From positions 2,232,001 through 2,296,000 of the forward strand of contig NZ_CP012069.2 of the NCBI RefSeq assembly GCF_001189515.2: 64,000 bases of DNA. The letters run 5' to 3'. The position numbers were made by a program, and so were the translations under genes. The stretch comes from Olsenella sp. oral taxon 807 (GTDB lineage Bacteria; Actinomycetota; Coriobacteriia; Coriobacteriales; Atopobiaceae). Shown piece after piece: positions 52,771 through 61,906 of this stretch (position 1 is its first letter; every line of letters starts with the position of its first letter). Under the pieces are notes generated by a model. It made no database searches. It had not been told where the DNA came from and saw only the letters and a list, made by a program, of their open reading frames with translations.

Positions 52771-53541
52771 ATGAAGGAGAAGATGCTGGAAGGCAAGGTG
52801 GCAATCGTGTCGGGCGCAAGCTACGGCATGGGGCAGACGATGGCGGAGCTGTTCGCGAGCGAGGGCGCGAAGGTCATCATGACGGCACGGGGCAAGGGGA
52901 AGCTCGACGAGGCAGTCAGTCAGGCCAGGACCAAGGGCTATGAGGTGAGCGGCGTTGTCGCGGACAACAAGAACCTGGACGATGTGAAGAACGTGATACA
53001 AACCGCCCTCGACGCGTATGGTGATCTGGACATTCTCATCAATAACGCGGCGATCGGCGAACAGAGGATGATCGATGAGACGGATGACGAGTGGCTGGAG
53101 CACGTCTATCAGACCAATGTGTTCGGCCCGTTCCGCTTTATCCGAGAGGCCCTGAAGGTGCTCCTTCCGAAAAATGAGGGCTGCATCATCAACATCTCCT
53201 CCGTCAACGGCGAGCGTCCGTTCTGCGGGGCGGCCTACACCTCCTCGAAGGGCGCGATCAACACGCTGACAAAGAACGTGGCAATGCGGCTGATCGACAC
53301 CAACATCCGCATCAACGCGGTGGCTCCCGGAGCGACCGTCACGCCGGCACACCTTGCGAACAAGGCGGGAGAGCAGCCCGGCGGAGCACGGATGCTCGAA
53401 TACAGCAAACACTTCGTCTACTTCCCAGGCCCAGAATGCGACCCGGCGGACCAGGCCAATGCCTGCCTGTTTCTGGCTTCCGACCTTGGGAGGCATGTCA
53501 AGGGGCAGGTGCTTCAGGTATGCAACGGGGCATTCCTGTGA
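52771..53541 (+). CDS. Short-chain dehydrogenase/reductase
   Basis: The 256-residue product has the NAD(P) Rossmann motif IVSGASYGMGQTMAELFASE, ILINNAAIGEQRM, and the catalytic Ser...Tyr-x3-Lys in NISSVNGERPFCGAAYTSSKGA. The C-terminus INAVAPGATVTPAHLAN forms the substrate lid. It is followed 75 bp later by a hydrolase on the same strand. The pair under a LysR regulator suggests catabolism of a hydroxylated or ester compound; the substrate is not evident. Confidence 0.85.
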   Translation: MKEKMLEGKVAIVSGASYGMGQTMAELFASEGAKVIMTARGKGKLDEAVSQARTKGYEVSGVVADNKNLDDVKNVIQTALDAYGDLDILINNAAIGEQRMIDETDDEWLEHVYQTNVFGPFRFIREALKVLLPKNEGCIINISSVNGERPFCGAAYTSSKGAINTLTKNVAMRLIDTNIRINAVAPGATVTPAHLANKAGEQPGGARMLEYSKHFVYFPGPECDPADQANACLFLASDLGRHVKGQVLQVCNGAFL

Positions 53542-53616
53542 TGGGTGCGACGCCCATCCAAGTGCTCGAAGATAACGGAAGAGACAGGACGACAGGAAGA
53601 AGGGCGGAGGTGCCAG

Positions 53617-54618
53617 ATGATGCAGACAGAGGAGCTGCAGCTGACAACGGAGTGGGACAAGACCTTTGAGAAGAGCGAACTGGTAGACCACAGCAAGGTG
53701 ACGTTTGTCAACCGCTACGGGATCACCCTCGCGGCGGACCTGTACGTACCAAAAGACGCGTCCGAGAGGCTCCCGGCAATCGCCGTCTCGGGACCATTTG
53801 GGGCGGTGAAGGAGCAGTGCTCCGGCCTGTATGCCCAGACGCTGGCGGAACGGGGATTTCTGACCATAGCCTTTGACCCCTCCTTCACCGGCGAGAGCGC
53901 AGGCCATCCCCGGTACGTAGCCTCCCCCGACATCAACACGGAAGACTTCCAGGCGGCCGTCGATTTCCTGTCTGTGCAGGACCGTGTCGACCCAGAGCGC
54001 ATCGGCATCTGCGGTATCTGCGGATGGGGCGGCATGGCGCTCAACGCGGCTGCCCTTGACACGAGGGTCAAGGCGACAGTCGCATCCACAATGTACGACA
54101 TGACCCGCGTCAACGCGAACGGCTATTTTGACTCGGAAGACAGCGAGGAGGCCCGCCACCAGAAGAAGGTGGCGCTGAACGCGCAGAGGACCACAGACTA
54201 CAGGGCCAAAAGCTACGCGCTGGGAGGGGGCGTGGTTGATCCACTCCCAGACGACGCACCCTTCTTCGTGAGGGACTACTACGACTACTACAAGACGCGG
54301 CGCGGGTATCATGCAAGGTCACTCAACTCCAACGGCGGCTGGAACGTCACTGGCTGCATGTCCTTCATCAACCAGCCGATCCTGAAATACAGCAACGAGA
54401 TCCGCAGCGCGGTGTTAGTTGTGGCCGGCGAGAAGGCGCACTCACGGTACTTCAGCGAGGACGCGTTTGCCAACATGACGAGGGGAAGCGACCACACCCA
54501 GAACAAGGAGCTGGTGATCGTTCCGGGCGCGGTGCACACCGACCTCTACGACGGGGGCGGGAAGGACGCCATCCCGTTCGACAAGATTGCGGCGTTCTTC
54601 GAGAGGCAGCTGAGGTGA
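53617..54618 (+). CDS. Alpha/beta hydrolase with Cys at the nucleophile elbow
   Basis: ATG 53617 is preceded by GGAGG. The 333-residue product has FVNRYGITLAADLYVPKDAS, LPAIAVSGPFGAVKEQCSGL, AFDPSFTGESAGHP and IGICGICGWGGMALNAAALD. In the last, the nucleophile elbow G-x-S-x-G is G-I-C-G-W-GG, so Cys is the probable nucleophile, as in dienelactone hydrolases and YcjY-like proteins. A late Asp and His (VVAGEKAHSRYF; VPGAVHTDLYDG) complete the triad. It belongs with the SDR upstream. Confidence 0.8.
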   Translation: MMQTEELQLTTEWDKTFEKSELVDHSKVTFVNRYGITLAADLYVPKDASERLPAIAVSGPFGAVKEQCSGLYAQTLAERGFLTIAFDPSFTGESAGHPRYVASPDINTEDFQAAVDFLSVQDRVDPERIGICGICGWGGMALNAAALDTRVKATVASTMYDMTRVNANGYFDSEDSEEARHQKKVALNAQRTTDYRAKSYALGGGVVDPLPDDAPFFVRDYYDYYKTRRGYHARSLNSNGGWNVTGCMSFINQPILKYSNEIRSAVLVVAGEKAHSRYFSEDAFANMTRGSDHTQNKELVIVPGAVHTDLYDGGGKDAIPFDKIAAFFERQLR

Positions 54619-54654
54619 GACGACGTACCGAACTCGCGATGGCTTTTCTGCTGT

Positions 54655-54925
54655 ACCTTGGGGGCGTTTGTATACACTATTGAGTTGTGGGTGGCCCCGG
54701 GGGGCCGCGATAGTGTACACAGATGGGAGGATCGGGGCTCTCTGCGCCAGTTTTGGGCGTTTGTGTACACTGTTGTGTCGCGGGCGACCCCGTGTGACCG
54801 TAATAGTGTACACAAATGGGCTATGAGGGCCTCTCCGCGCCGGATTGGGGTGTTTGTGTACACTGTTGGGCTGCGCGTCGCGTGTCGCGGGCGACCCGTG
54901 GTGCGCGACGATGGGAGACCGGCAT
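54655..54925. repeat. Intergenic palindromic repeat cluster A
   Basis: TTTGTATACACTATT and TTTGTGTACACTGTT alternate with inverted forms ATAGTGTACACAGATG and ATAGTGTACACAAATG, giving two hairpins of about 65 bp and a third half-unit, spaced about 100 bp. It lies between convergent genes. It looks like a multi-copy REP-like intergenic family. Confidence 0.7.
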
Positions 54926-54955
54926 AATATCCAAGCACACCCGCCCATGGACTCG

Positions 54956-56113
54956 CTACGCCAGCATCGCTGTCAAGGCAACGAACAGCGCGCTCGCTGC
55001 GATCAGGCCGAGGATGATGGCCCAGGCAGCGGGATGGGCAAAGTTCATCGTCCAGCCAATGCCAAAGCGCTTGGGCAGAAACAGGCTCGCGTCATCGCGG
55101 TTGAGGTAGAGGATGCCGAGCTTCCAATGCTCGTCGTCATCCCTGAGCAGCGGGGCCTCCTTCCTCATGCGACCGAACACGCGCGAGCCCCCCTGCCCGT
55201 ACACAAACGACAGGACGACCATGCCCATGAGCACCGGAACGCAGCAGACGGCAAGGAGGGCACCTGCCTGGGCAAGTCCCAAAAGACCCGCTGCAGAGAG
55301 CGTAAGCAGAATGCCCGTGGCGGCATCGGTGAGGATGCCCGCTACGAGCACAAAGACGCTCTGTGCACGAGCGAACAGGCCAAAGGAGAGTGCCGAGGTG
55401 GCGGGCGCGGCAGGATCGACCGGACGTTTTGAGCGCAGGATGGCCCAGTGGACGAGCGTGAGGCCAAACGCCATGAACACCTCTGTCGCCACAGGAAGAC
55501 CAACGGCGCTCGCGAGCGTCTTGGGCACATAGCGGTCCACGTTACCGGCAAGATCGGCGTGCAGGGGAATCATGTCGGGCATATGGGGGAAGAGCGCCAG
55601 GCCAAGCACGATGGTCCCGAGGATCACGGGCAGGTACAGCAGGCTCCAGGCGAGCGGTATAGCACGAGGAACGTCCTCTTCTGCCAGGACGGCGGCGGAG
55701 ATACAGCGCGTCGCCTGCCAGCCCTCGCTTCTCTTGAGGGCAAGGACCCGCCTGCGGCAGCACAACATGAGGACAAAGGACGCGACGACGGGAACCAAAG
55801 GAACGACGCCGAGCAGGCAGGTGAGGATGGTTGAGGCATCGCCACCACCTGGCCGGGGACCACCGGCGGCATCCTCCCTGAGGAGGGTCCCTCCCAGCAC
55901 GCAGGCAACGACCGAGAGCGCCGTCACGGCGAGCATGGCGATCGCATAGCACCTCCTGAGCCCCCTGATGCGCGGGTCATCCTGCGCCTGGACGGGCACG
56001 GTGACGGCAAAGCTGTCATCTTGGCGCATGAGGTAGGGTGTGGAGGCGAGAAGCGCCCCGGTCGCGAGGATGGTGACAGACAGCGTGACGATGGTAACGA
56101 CGTGGGACTCCAT
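54956..56113 (-). CDS. Multi-pass membrane protein (DUF1648/DUF5808-like)
   Basis: The 385-residue product starts at ATG 56113 behind AGGAGG, three bases after the GntR stop. It has about ten hydrophobic segments (for example TLSVTILATGALLAS, LLGVVPLVPVVASFVLML). MPDMIPLHADLAGNVDRYV resembles the DUF1648 'P.H.n..G..d......' motif, and HWKLGILYLNRDDASLFLPKR matches the DUF5808 end. In Gram-positives such proteins follow YtrA-type regulators and are linked to antimicrobial-peptide or cell-envelope stress responses. It is the last gene of the operon. Confidence 0.65.
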   Translation of the reverse strand: MESHVVTIVTLSVTILATGALLASTPYLMRQDDSFAVTVPVQAQDDPRIRGLRRCYAIAMLAVTALSVVACVLGGTLLREDAAGGPRPGGGDASTILTCLLGVVPLVPVVASFVLMLCCRRRVLALKRSEGWQATRCISAAVLAEEDVPRAIPLAWSLLYLPVILGTIVLGLALFPHMPDMIPLHADLAGNVDRYVPKTLASAVGLPVATEVFMAFGLTLVHWAILRSKRPVDPAAPATSALSFGLFARAQSVFVLVAGILTDAATGILLTLSAAGLLGLAQAGALLAVCCVPVLMGMVVLSFVYGQGGSRVFGRMRKEAPLLRDDDEHWKLGILYLNRDDASLFLPKRFGIGWTMNFAHPAAWAIILGLIAASALFVALTAMLA

Positions 56114-56116
56114 GGC

Positions 56117-56635
56117 TCATGCCTCCTGCGTGGTCTGAGCATCAACGAGGCCCTCCGGCCCCGACGACGACCCCTTGACTCGGCGCCGCCCGTCAGCGTC
56201 GAGTCCCAAGACGCGCACGTCGCGCGCAACCCCCGCAGCGTCGGTATCAGCGAAGGCGCGAGCCGCCTGGCGTTGTGCCACCACGACGAACTCCTGCTCC
56301 GTCCCGCCCCGCGCGCAGTGCTCGAGCGCCAGGCGATAGAGGGCTCCGGCCATCTTGTCGGCACTGGCCACGATCCTCTCAGGAGTGGCATCCTGCTGAA
56401 AGTCGGCGACACAGGCACCCGCACGGCCGCGCATAAGCAGGTGCCCCTCGTCGCGCAAGAGGGCATATGCCTTGTGCACAGTGTGCAGGTTCACCCCCAG
56501 GTCGCTCGCGAGCGCCCGCACGCTGGGAAGCCCGTCTCCGGGCCTCAGCTCGCCTCTCGCTATGGCGGCCACCACCTGATCACGAATCTGCTGGTAGATG
56601 GGACTAGAAGAGGCCTGATCGACATACAGCACCAT
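56117..56635 (-). CDS. GntR/YtrA-family regulator
   Basis: The 172-residue product has an N-terminal winged helix MVLYVDQASSSPIYQQIRDQ, PGDGLPSVRALASDLGVNLH and VHKAYALLRDEGHLLMRG, typical of GntR proteins. The short C-terminal helical domain without a large ligand-binding fold is the YtrA type. Such regulators repress ABC-transporter operons that contain them. A matching palindrome lies at the operon promoter (59106-59124). Confidence 0.85.
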   Translation of the reverse strand: MVLYVDQASSSPIYQQIRDQVVAAIARGELRPGDGLPSVRALASDLGVNLHTVHKAYALLRDEGHLLMRGRAGACVADFQQDATPERIVASADKMAGALYRLALEHCARGGTEQEFVVVAQRQAARAFADTDAAGVARDVRVLGLDADGRRRVKGSSSGPEGLVDAQTTQEA

Positions 56636-56691
56636 ATGACGTCCTCCTGACTTCTCCCTTCTTTTCCGTCTCTCTCCCGCCTATCACGGGC

Positions 56692-58317
56692 CTAGCGATC
56701 GGCAAGCGACGTCCTCTCTGCGCTCCTCTTGAGCAGCGCGGCCACGACAAGGACGACCAGCGCCCAGGCGACCCCAGCGCCGACACCCCCTGCCCCGAGC
56801 GTCAGCGTGCCTCCCGCCAGCACCACCGCCATGCCCACCCCGACCGTGATGAGCACACTCGTCGAGCGCTTCACGGGCTCGTACTCGCTCGACCAGTCGA
56901 AGCGAGGTCTCTTCACGTCCACGAACACCCCGAGGCACGAGCTGATCGCGCCGCCCGACAGGGGCGCGACGACGCACAGGAGGGCCTCAAGCGGGCCACG
57001 GGCAAAGCAAAAGGCGACGACAAGGCCAGCCACCAGAGAGGCCGCACAGGTGAGCGCGAGGTTGAGCGCCATCTTCGAGCGCACGATGATCGCGTCCGCG
57101 ACGGGGGCGGTCTGCATGACCCAGCGAGAGCTCCCCTCGAGGGACACCGACGAGGCGCTGATAGACGTCATGGCCGTGCAGAAGGCGAGCGCCCAAGGAA
57201 GCATGAGCGTCGCTACCTTGGCGAGCTCCTCTCCCCCGGACTTGGACACGCCCATCGTACCGGCCACGGCGCCAGGTCCGAGCACAGCTGCCACGATCGC
57301 GATGACGATTGTCAGCGCCGGGCCAACTGCGGTGTTGACGAAGTAGATGGGCGTCCCCACCCACAGGCGCAGCTCCTTGAGCGTAAGGGCGACAAGAGGC
57401 GTTCGGGGCGCGTGCGCGAGGTCCCGTGTATGTCCTGAACTTGCGAGCCCGAAGCGCGCGGCGGCGCCCGACGAGAGGAGCGCGTTCATACCCAAAAGCT
57501 CGTGCGTGAGCACGCCAAGCGCCACCCACGCGAGGACGATGGAGCCTCCCGCGTACAGGCAGAACATCACTGCATCGCCCGCAAGAGCCTTGGCCGCCCA
57601 TGCGGCAGGTGGCCAGACAAGCCCCATGGCACGTCCCATGGCACGTCCAAGCGTCGCGAAGGCCTCCCCGCCCATGACGGTGGAGTCACCTGCCTGACGC
57701 GAGGCGGCCGAGATCCCAATGACCAGCGCCACCGTCGCCAACGCACCCAAAGCGCTGAACACTCCCTTGGCAAAGGGCGTGCGAGAGGCAACCCAGGCCA
57801 CGCAGAACGAGAGCGCAAGGGCAAGGGCTATGGGGATGAGAGGTGCGAGAACGAGCACGACCGCTGCCACCGCGACGGTAGCGGCAGGCGCGCCCACCGC
57901 CGCGATGTACCTCTCCATGATGGGCGCTCCCATGACCAGCGAGGTCGCAAGGCCCATGCCGTAGAGCGGAGCCACGCGGGAGACGACCACCTGCCAGAGA
58001 GGCACAGGCATTGTCACCACCAGGTCGAAGTCCTTGAAGCCAAAGAGCAGACCGTTCGCCTTGATGAAGGTGGTAACGGCACAGCCGAGGGACACCGCCG
58101 CCACGGCGATGCTCGGCAGGGCATCGGTCGCACCGATATGTACCAGCGCTGAGGCGACCGACCACGCATTGGCGACGATGAGGACGGCGAGCAAGATGGC
58201 TCCGAGCACCGAGATCACGAGACGTCCCCTCTCGCGGGCATCGCGCGAATGCAGGAGGCGCCCTATACCGAACGCCCCATAGGCCTGGACCTTCACGAGC
58301 GCCGCGAGGCTACCCAT
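56692..58317 (-). CDS. ABC transporter permease
   Basis: ATG 58317 overlaps the ATPase stop by 8 bp. The 541-residue product has about 12 hydrophobic segments, for example VISVLGAILLAVLIVANAW, GAPAATVAVAAVVLVLAPLI and PIYFVNTAVGPALTIVIAIV, and no substrate-binding domain. It is the membrane partner of the upstream ATPase. With a YtrA-type regulator and ABC-2-like topology, export of a peptide or lipid is more likely than import. Long frames on the opposite strand are shadows. Confidence 0.75.
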   Translation of the reverse strand: MGSLAALVKVQAYGAFGIGRLLHSRDARERGRLVISVLGAILLAVLIVANAWSVASALVHIGATDALPSIAVAAVSLGCAVTTFIKANGLLFGFKDFDLVVTMPVPLWQVVVSRVAPLYGMGLATSLVMGAPIMERYIAAVGAPAATVAVAAVVLVLAPLIPIALALALSFCVAWVASRTPFAKGVFSALGALATVALVIGISAASRQAGDSTVMGGEAFATLGRAMGRAMGLVWPPAAWAAKALAGDAVMFCLYAGGSIVLAWVALGVLTHELLGMNALLSSGAAARFGLASSGHTRDLAHAPRTPLVALTLKELRLWVGTPIYFVNTAVGPALTIVIAIVAAVLGPGAVAGTMGVSKSGGEELAKVATLMLPWALAFCTAMTSISASSVSLEGSSRWVMQTAPVADAIIVRSKMALNLALTCAASLVAGLVVAFCFARGPLEALLCVVAPLSGGAISSCLGVFVDVKRPRFDWSSEYEPVKRSTSVLITVGVGMAVVLAGGTLTLGAGGVGAGVAWALVVLVVAALLKRSAERTSLADR

Positions 58318-59095
58318 TGCGCACCTCCCTCGCAAGCTCCAAGAACACCTGCTCGAGGCTCTCGTCGCCTCGCACCTCCTCAGTCGGCCCAACGCGCACG
58401 ATCCTGCCGCGTCTGATGATGGCCACCTCGTCGCAGAGCTTCTCGACCGTGTCGAGCACGTGGCTCGAGAGGAAGATAGCCCCGCCGCGCGCGACGAACT
58501 CTTGCATCATCGTCCTTAGCTCGTAGGCCGCCTCGGGGTCAAGGCCGACGAAGGGCTCGTCGAGCACGAGCAGGCGCGGGTCATGCAAGAACGCGCCGAC
58601 CAGCACGAGCTTCTGCCTCATACCGTGCGAGTACGCAGAGACGAGCTCGCCGAGACGCCCATCGATGCCGAGGCGACCGGCATAGTGGGCGATGCGCTCG
58701 CGACGCTCCTGTACGCCCACCCCAAAGAGGTCAGCCACGTAGTTGAGGTACTGGCTCCCGGTGAGGAAGCCGTAGACGTCGGGATTGTCGGGCACGTAGG
58801 CAACCACGCGCTTACAATCAACGGGATCGCTGCGCACCGACCTGCCACAAATACGGATGTCACCCTCGTTAAAGGCGAGCGCCCCCACTATGGAGCGGAT
58901 GAGCGTCGTCTTGCCCGCCCCGTTGTGGCCGACGAAGCCAAAGACGCTGCCTGCCCCCACGGACAGCGAGACACCGTCAACAGCCCGCCTACCACCATAG
59001 CTCTTGGCGTACCTGTCCACGACGAGGATGGGCTGTTCCCCACCGGCCCACCCGGCTGTCGCATATCTACTATCACCATTCTGCGTTGCTCCCAT
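58310..59095 (-). CDS. ABC transporter ATP-binding protein
   Basis: ATG 59095 follows AGGAGG. The 261-residue product has Walker A GFVGHNGAGKTTLIRS, signature SAYSHGMRQKLVLVGAF, Walker B PRLLVLDEPFVGLDPEA and H-loop IFLSSHVLD, the usual order of ABC exporter ATPases of the drug/peptide class. It is first in the operon, with permease, GntR and membrane protein following. The promoter palindrome is just upstream. Confidence 0.85.
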   Translation of the reverse strand: MGATQNGDSRYATAGWAGGEQPILVVDRYAKSYGGRRAVDGVSLSVGAGSVFGFVGHNGAGKTTLIRSIVGALAFNEGDIRICGRSVRSDPVDCKRVVAYVPDNPDVYGFLTGSQYLNYVADLFGVGVQERRERIAHYAGRLGIDGRLGELVSAYSHGMRQKLVLVGAFLHDPRLLVLDEPFVGLDPEAAYELRTMMQEFVARGGAIFLSSHVLDTVEKLCDEVAIIRRGRIVRVGPTEEVRGDESLEQVFLELAREVRNG

Positions 59096-59105
59096 CGTAC
59101 CTCCT

Positions 59106-59124
59106 GTTCTATAACGAATAGAAC
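59106..59124 (-). promoter_or_regulatory. Palindromic operator of the ABC operon
   Basis: GTTCTAT-AACGA-ATAGAAC, a perfect 7-bp inverted repeat, lies 11 bp upstream of the ATPase start. It is the kind of site bound by YtrA-type GntR repressors, and the regulator is encoded two genes downstream. Confidence 0.65.
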
Positions 59125-59236
59125 AACGGTCATAGGGTAGCACAACCAAGCCCACATGCGTTCAAGGCAAGTGCGCAGTGACCACATGGGCGAAGGGCTG
59201 CGGGCACCCAACGCCATCTGGCAGGTAACGGAGGGG

Positions 59237-59822
59237 TTACAGACGGGTACCGATGGGACTGTCCGAGACGGACCACATGGCCCTACAGAGCTTCGTGTAG
59301 AGTACGACAGAAGCGATAAGGTCGGTAACGAAGAGCAGGTGCAGCACGATGAGGCTGATCATCGTGCCATGCTCGATAGCACCCTCCCTCTGCGCTCTCA
59401 CCGCCGCAGCGATGCAGTACGACGACGTGGCAAGCAGCGGTGCGAAACCGACTGCGGCCATAACGGCAACCTGAAGGGGAATGAGGATGAAAAGCCCGGG
59501 TACCACCGCCAGCCCAATGGAGATGAGCGCACCACCAAAAAAACCCGAACAGGTAGAACGGTATCATACAGATCTTGAGCACCATGCCCCAGAGCGCCAG
59601 ACCAGACGCACTTCCTTCGTTTCGACCCAGGTAGGCATTGACCATGTTCGCGACACTGACAAGTAGCAACGCCCCAGCCCACACACCCAGTGCCCCTAGG
59701 GTCCAGTCGGGCAAAAGCCTACTGTCTTCACCAGCAGCCTGAACCGAAGAGAGCACAAGTACGCTGCTGTAGACCACCGCGAGCAGGGCGAGCGATAGGA
59801 CGGCTCTCACGACCTTGGGCAT
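59237..59822 (-). CDS. Small multi-pass membrane protein (one apparent frameshift)
   Basis: ATG 59822 follows AGGAGG. The first part (MPKVVRAVLSLALLAVVYSS, LLVSVANMVNAYLGRNEGSA, ICMIPFYLFGFF) and the last part (GALISIGLAVVPGLFILIPL, SLIVLHLLFVTDLIASVVLY) are in different frames. They are separated at a run of seven A (complement T) near 59537. Removing one base gives a 194-residue protein with five or six membrane segments. Function unknown. Confidence 0.6.
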
Positions 59823-60004
59823 GGCACCTCCTGACGATGCGAGCCGACCGCAACGCGACCGGCGCGATTCCCACGACATCATCATTATAGTGGCATGCAG
59901 GTGTCGCGACTGCGACATATGCCACGATGCGCGGCCACGAGTGGACTACATCACGCTAGCGGGTCGCCTCAAGTCTCTCGACCTGGGTTGCGTCGGTTTT
60001 TGGT

Positions 60005-60352
60005 GAGACCCAACGTGAAGAATGCGGTTTTACGTGAGGTCCAACGCACAGAGTGCGTCTTTCCGTGAGGGCCTGCAGCCAGAGTGCGGTTTTACGTGAG
60101 GTCCAACGCACAGAGTGCGCTTTTCCGTAGAATGCGCTTTTCCTCACCTGGGCAAATGTCGAGCCGGCTCACGGAAAAGCGCAGTCTGCGATTGTGGCGT
60201 CACCAAAAAGCGCACTCTGTATGCGGCAGTCACACACAATGCGTCTTGCCGTGAGGCGCGATCGCAGAATGTGGTTTTACGTGAGGTCCAACGCACAGAG
60301 TGCGGTTTTACGTAAGCCACCGGGTGCAGAGTGCGCTTTTCCGTGAGGAGTT
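60005..60352. repeat. Intergenic repeat cluster B
   Basis: About nine copies of a unit like AGAGTGCGGTTTTACGTGAG occur in both orientations, several joined as GTGAGGTCCAACGCACAGAG. It fills the gap between two minus-strand genes. The family differs from cluster A in sequence but not in style. Confidence 0.75.
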
Positions 60353-60361
60353 GCAACCATG

Positions 60362-60802
60362 CTAGCGTGCGGGTGGTTGGGTGTCGCCGTCTACGTTACC
60401 CGTACCGCTTGCGTCACCCGCACCCTCACCCTCCCGTGCGTCCCGCTTCGAACGAGGCGTATCGATGTCGACCCCTGCGGCCCTCATGATCGCTCTCACG
60501 TTCATTTTGGCCCGGTTCACGACCAAGTACAGGATGAGACTCGCCAGCACCGAGACGACGAGGACAGCAACACCGACGACTAGGGCCCAGGCGGGCCCGT
60601 CCCGATAGGCCTGCCAGTAGGCGAGAAGGGCACCGACGGCTACGAGGGAGTAGGCGATGCGCTTCCACGCCTCCATGCGCATGATGGCGCGCACCTGCAG
60701 GTCTGCCTCCTTGATAAGGGTCTCCCTCCTCGCGGGGAGAGAGGCGCCACGTCCCTTGGACGTCGCCCCCTTCTCGTGTGACCCAGCCTCTGTGCTCCTC
60801 AT
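60362..60802 (-). CDS. Small two-span membrane protein
   Basis: ATG 60802 has GGAGG 13 bp upstream (eight bases between). The 146-residue product has a basic N-terminal third (MRSTEAGSHEKGATSKGRGA), two membrane segments (RIAYSLVAVGALLAYWQAY and WALVVGVAVLVVSVLASLIL) and a hydrophilic C-terminus rich in Asp, Gly and Arg. I recognise no family. Earlier in-frame ATGs run into the PTS terminator region and are not credible. Confidence 0.5.
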   Translation of the reverse strand: MRSTEAGSHEKGATSKGRGASLPARRETLIKEADLQVRAIMRMEAWKRIAYSLVAVGALLAYWQAYRDGPAWALVVGVAVLVVSVLASLILYLVVNRAKMNVRAIMRAAGVDIDTPRSKRDAREGEGAGDASGTGNVDGDTQPPAR

Positions 60803-60853
60803 GTGCGCAACCTCCACCCCTGCCCTCTCCTTATGGATGCCTCCAAACGCCCG

Positions 60854-60892
60854 CAAAAGGAGCGGGGCCGGACCTGTGAGCCGACCCCGCCC
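60854..60892 (-). terminator. Intrinsic terminator of the PTS operon
   Basis: On the minus strand GCGGGGTCGG-N9-CCGGCCCCGC forms a GC-rich stem with one mismatch, followed by CTCCTTTTG. It lies about 110 bp after the IID stop. The T-run is short, so efficiency may be moderate. Confidence 0.6.
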
Positions 60893-60998
60893 CGTATCTA
60901 GCGTCTCTACCATGCTCGCCAGTCCAAAGACCTCAAGACCGCCACCACGATTGCTCAGGATCATCGCGACTGGCACAGGCAGGTGCGATTGACAGCCA

Positions 60999-61904
60999 TT
61001 ACCCTCCGTAGCTCAAACCCGGGTTGAAGAAGCCGACGAGCACACCCACGAGGGCCACGCCGACGAGGATGAGCATGACGGGGATGACACCTATCTTCTT
61101 CTTGGTCATGAGCCACCAGCACAGGTACACGAACAGGAAGTTGAGCAACTTGGGATAGATGCCCGAGCCAAAGACATTAAGCGTGACTCCCTGCTCCCCC
61201 GCAGCCTCGAGCGCCTGCTGCGTGACGGTCGAGTTACTCGACCACAGCACGCCGTCAAACGAGCCCAAGCCTGGAAGCTGCAGTGCGGTAGAGATGGAGA
61301 TCCACGTCGCGGCAACGGCGCCGATGACCATCGTGCCGACCATGACGATGGCGCTGCGCAGCGCCTGAGACTCGGGGCCGACCAAGGCCTGCACGGCGGA
61401 GCCGCCAAGCTCGTAGCCTCGGTTGTAGGCGAGCTTCATGCCAAAGTACATGAGGAGGTTCCATGCCACGATGTAGAAGAGGGGGCCGAGCACGGAGCCT
61501 CCACTCGAGAGCCCAAGGGCGATACCCAGCAAGATGGGGATAAAGGTACCGACGACGATGGAGTCCCCGAGTCCCGCCAAGGGACCCATCAGGCCGGCAC
61601 GGATGCCGTTGATGGTCTCGGCATCGATGTGCTCGCCATTGGCGCGGGCCTCCTCCAGACCGGTCGTGAGCCCGATGACCATGGTGCCTATCTGCGGCTC
61701 GGTATTGAAGAAGGTCGTGTAGGTGCTGAGGGCCTCTATCTTTTCCTCGTCCTTCTCGTAGAGGTCATCAACGATGGGAAGCATCGCAACCAGGTAGCCG
61801 AAGGTCTGCATGTGCGCCTGCGAGAAGCAGGTGAGGTTGCCGTAAGACCAGTTCCTGAACGCCTTCTTACGTGCCTTGGGGGAGATCTTCTTTGTCTCTG
61901 CCAT
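60999..61904 (-). CDS. PTS mannose-family IID component
   Basis: The 301-residue product begins MAETKKISPKARKKAFRNWS and shows NLTCFSQAHMQTFGYLVAML, GLTTGLEEARANGEHIDAET and GLMGPLAGLGDSIVVGTFIP, the core motifs of EII-D (ManZ type). C-terminal membrane segments include LLNFLFVYLCWWLMTKKKIG. With IIC it forms the membrane channel. The start is two bases after the IIC stop. Mannose-family PTS carry mannose, glucose, amino sugars or sorbose; I cannot choose from sequence. Confidence 0.9.
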   Translation of the reverse strand: MAETKKISPKARKKAFRNWSYGNLTCFSQAHMQTFGYLVAMLPIVDDLYEKDEEKIEALSTYTTFFNTEPQIGTMVIGLTTGLEEARANGEHIDAETINGIRAGLMGPLAGLGDSIVVGTFIPILLGIALGLSSGGSVLGPLFYIVAWNLLMYFGMKLAYNRGYELGGSAVQALVGPESQALRSAIVMVGTMVIGAVAATWISISTALQLPGLGSFDGVLWSSNSTVTQQALEAAGEQGVTLNVFGSGIYPKLLNFLFVYLCWWLMTKKKIGVIPVMLILVGVALVGVLVGFFNPGLSYGG

Positions 61905-61906
61905 GA

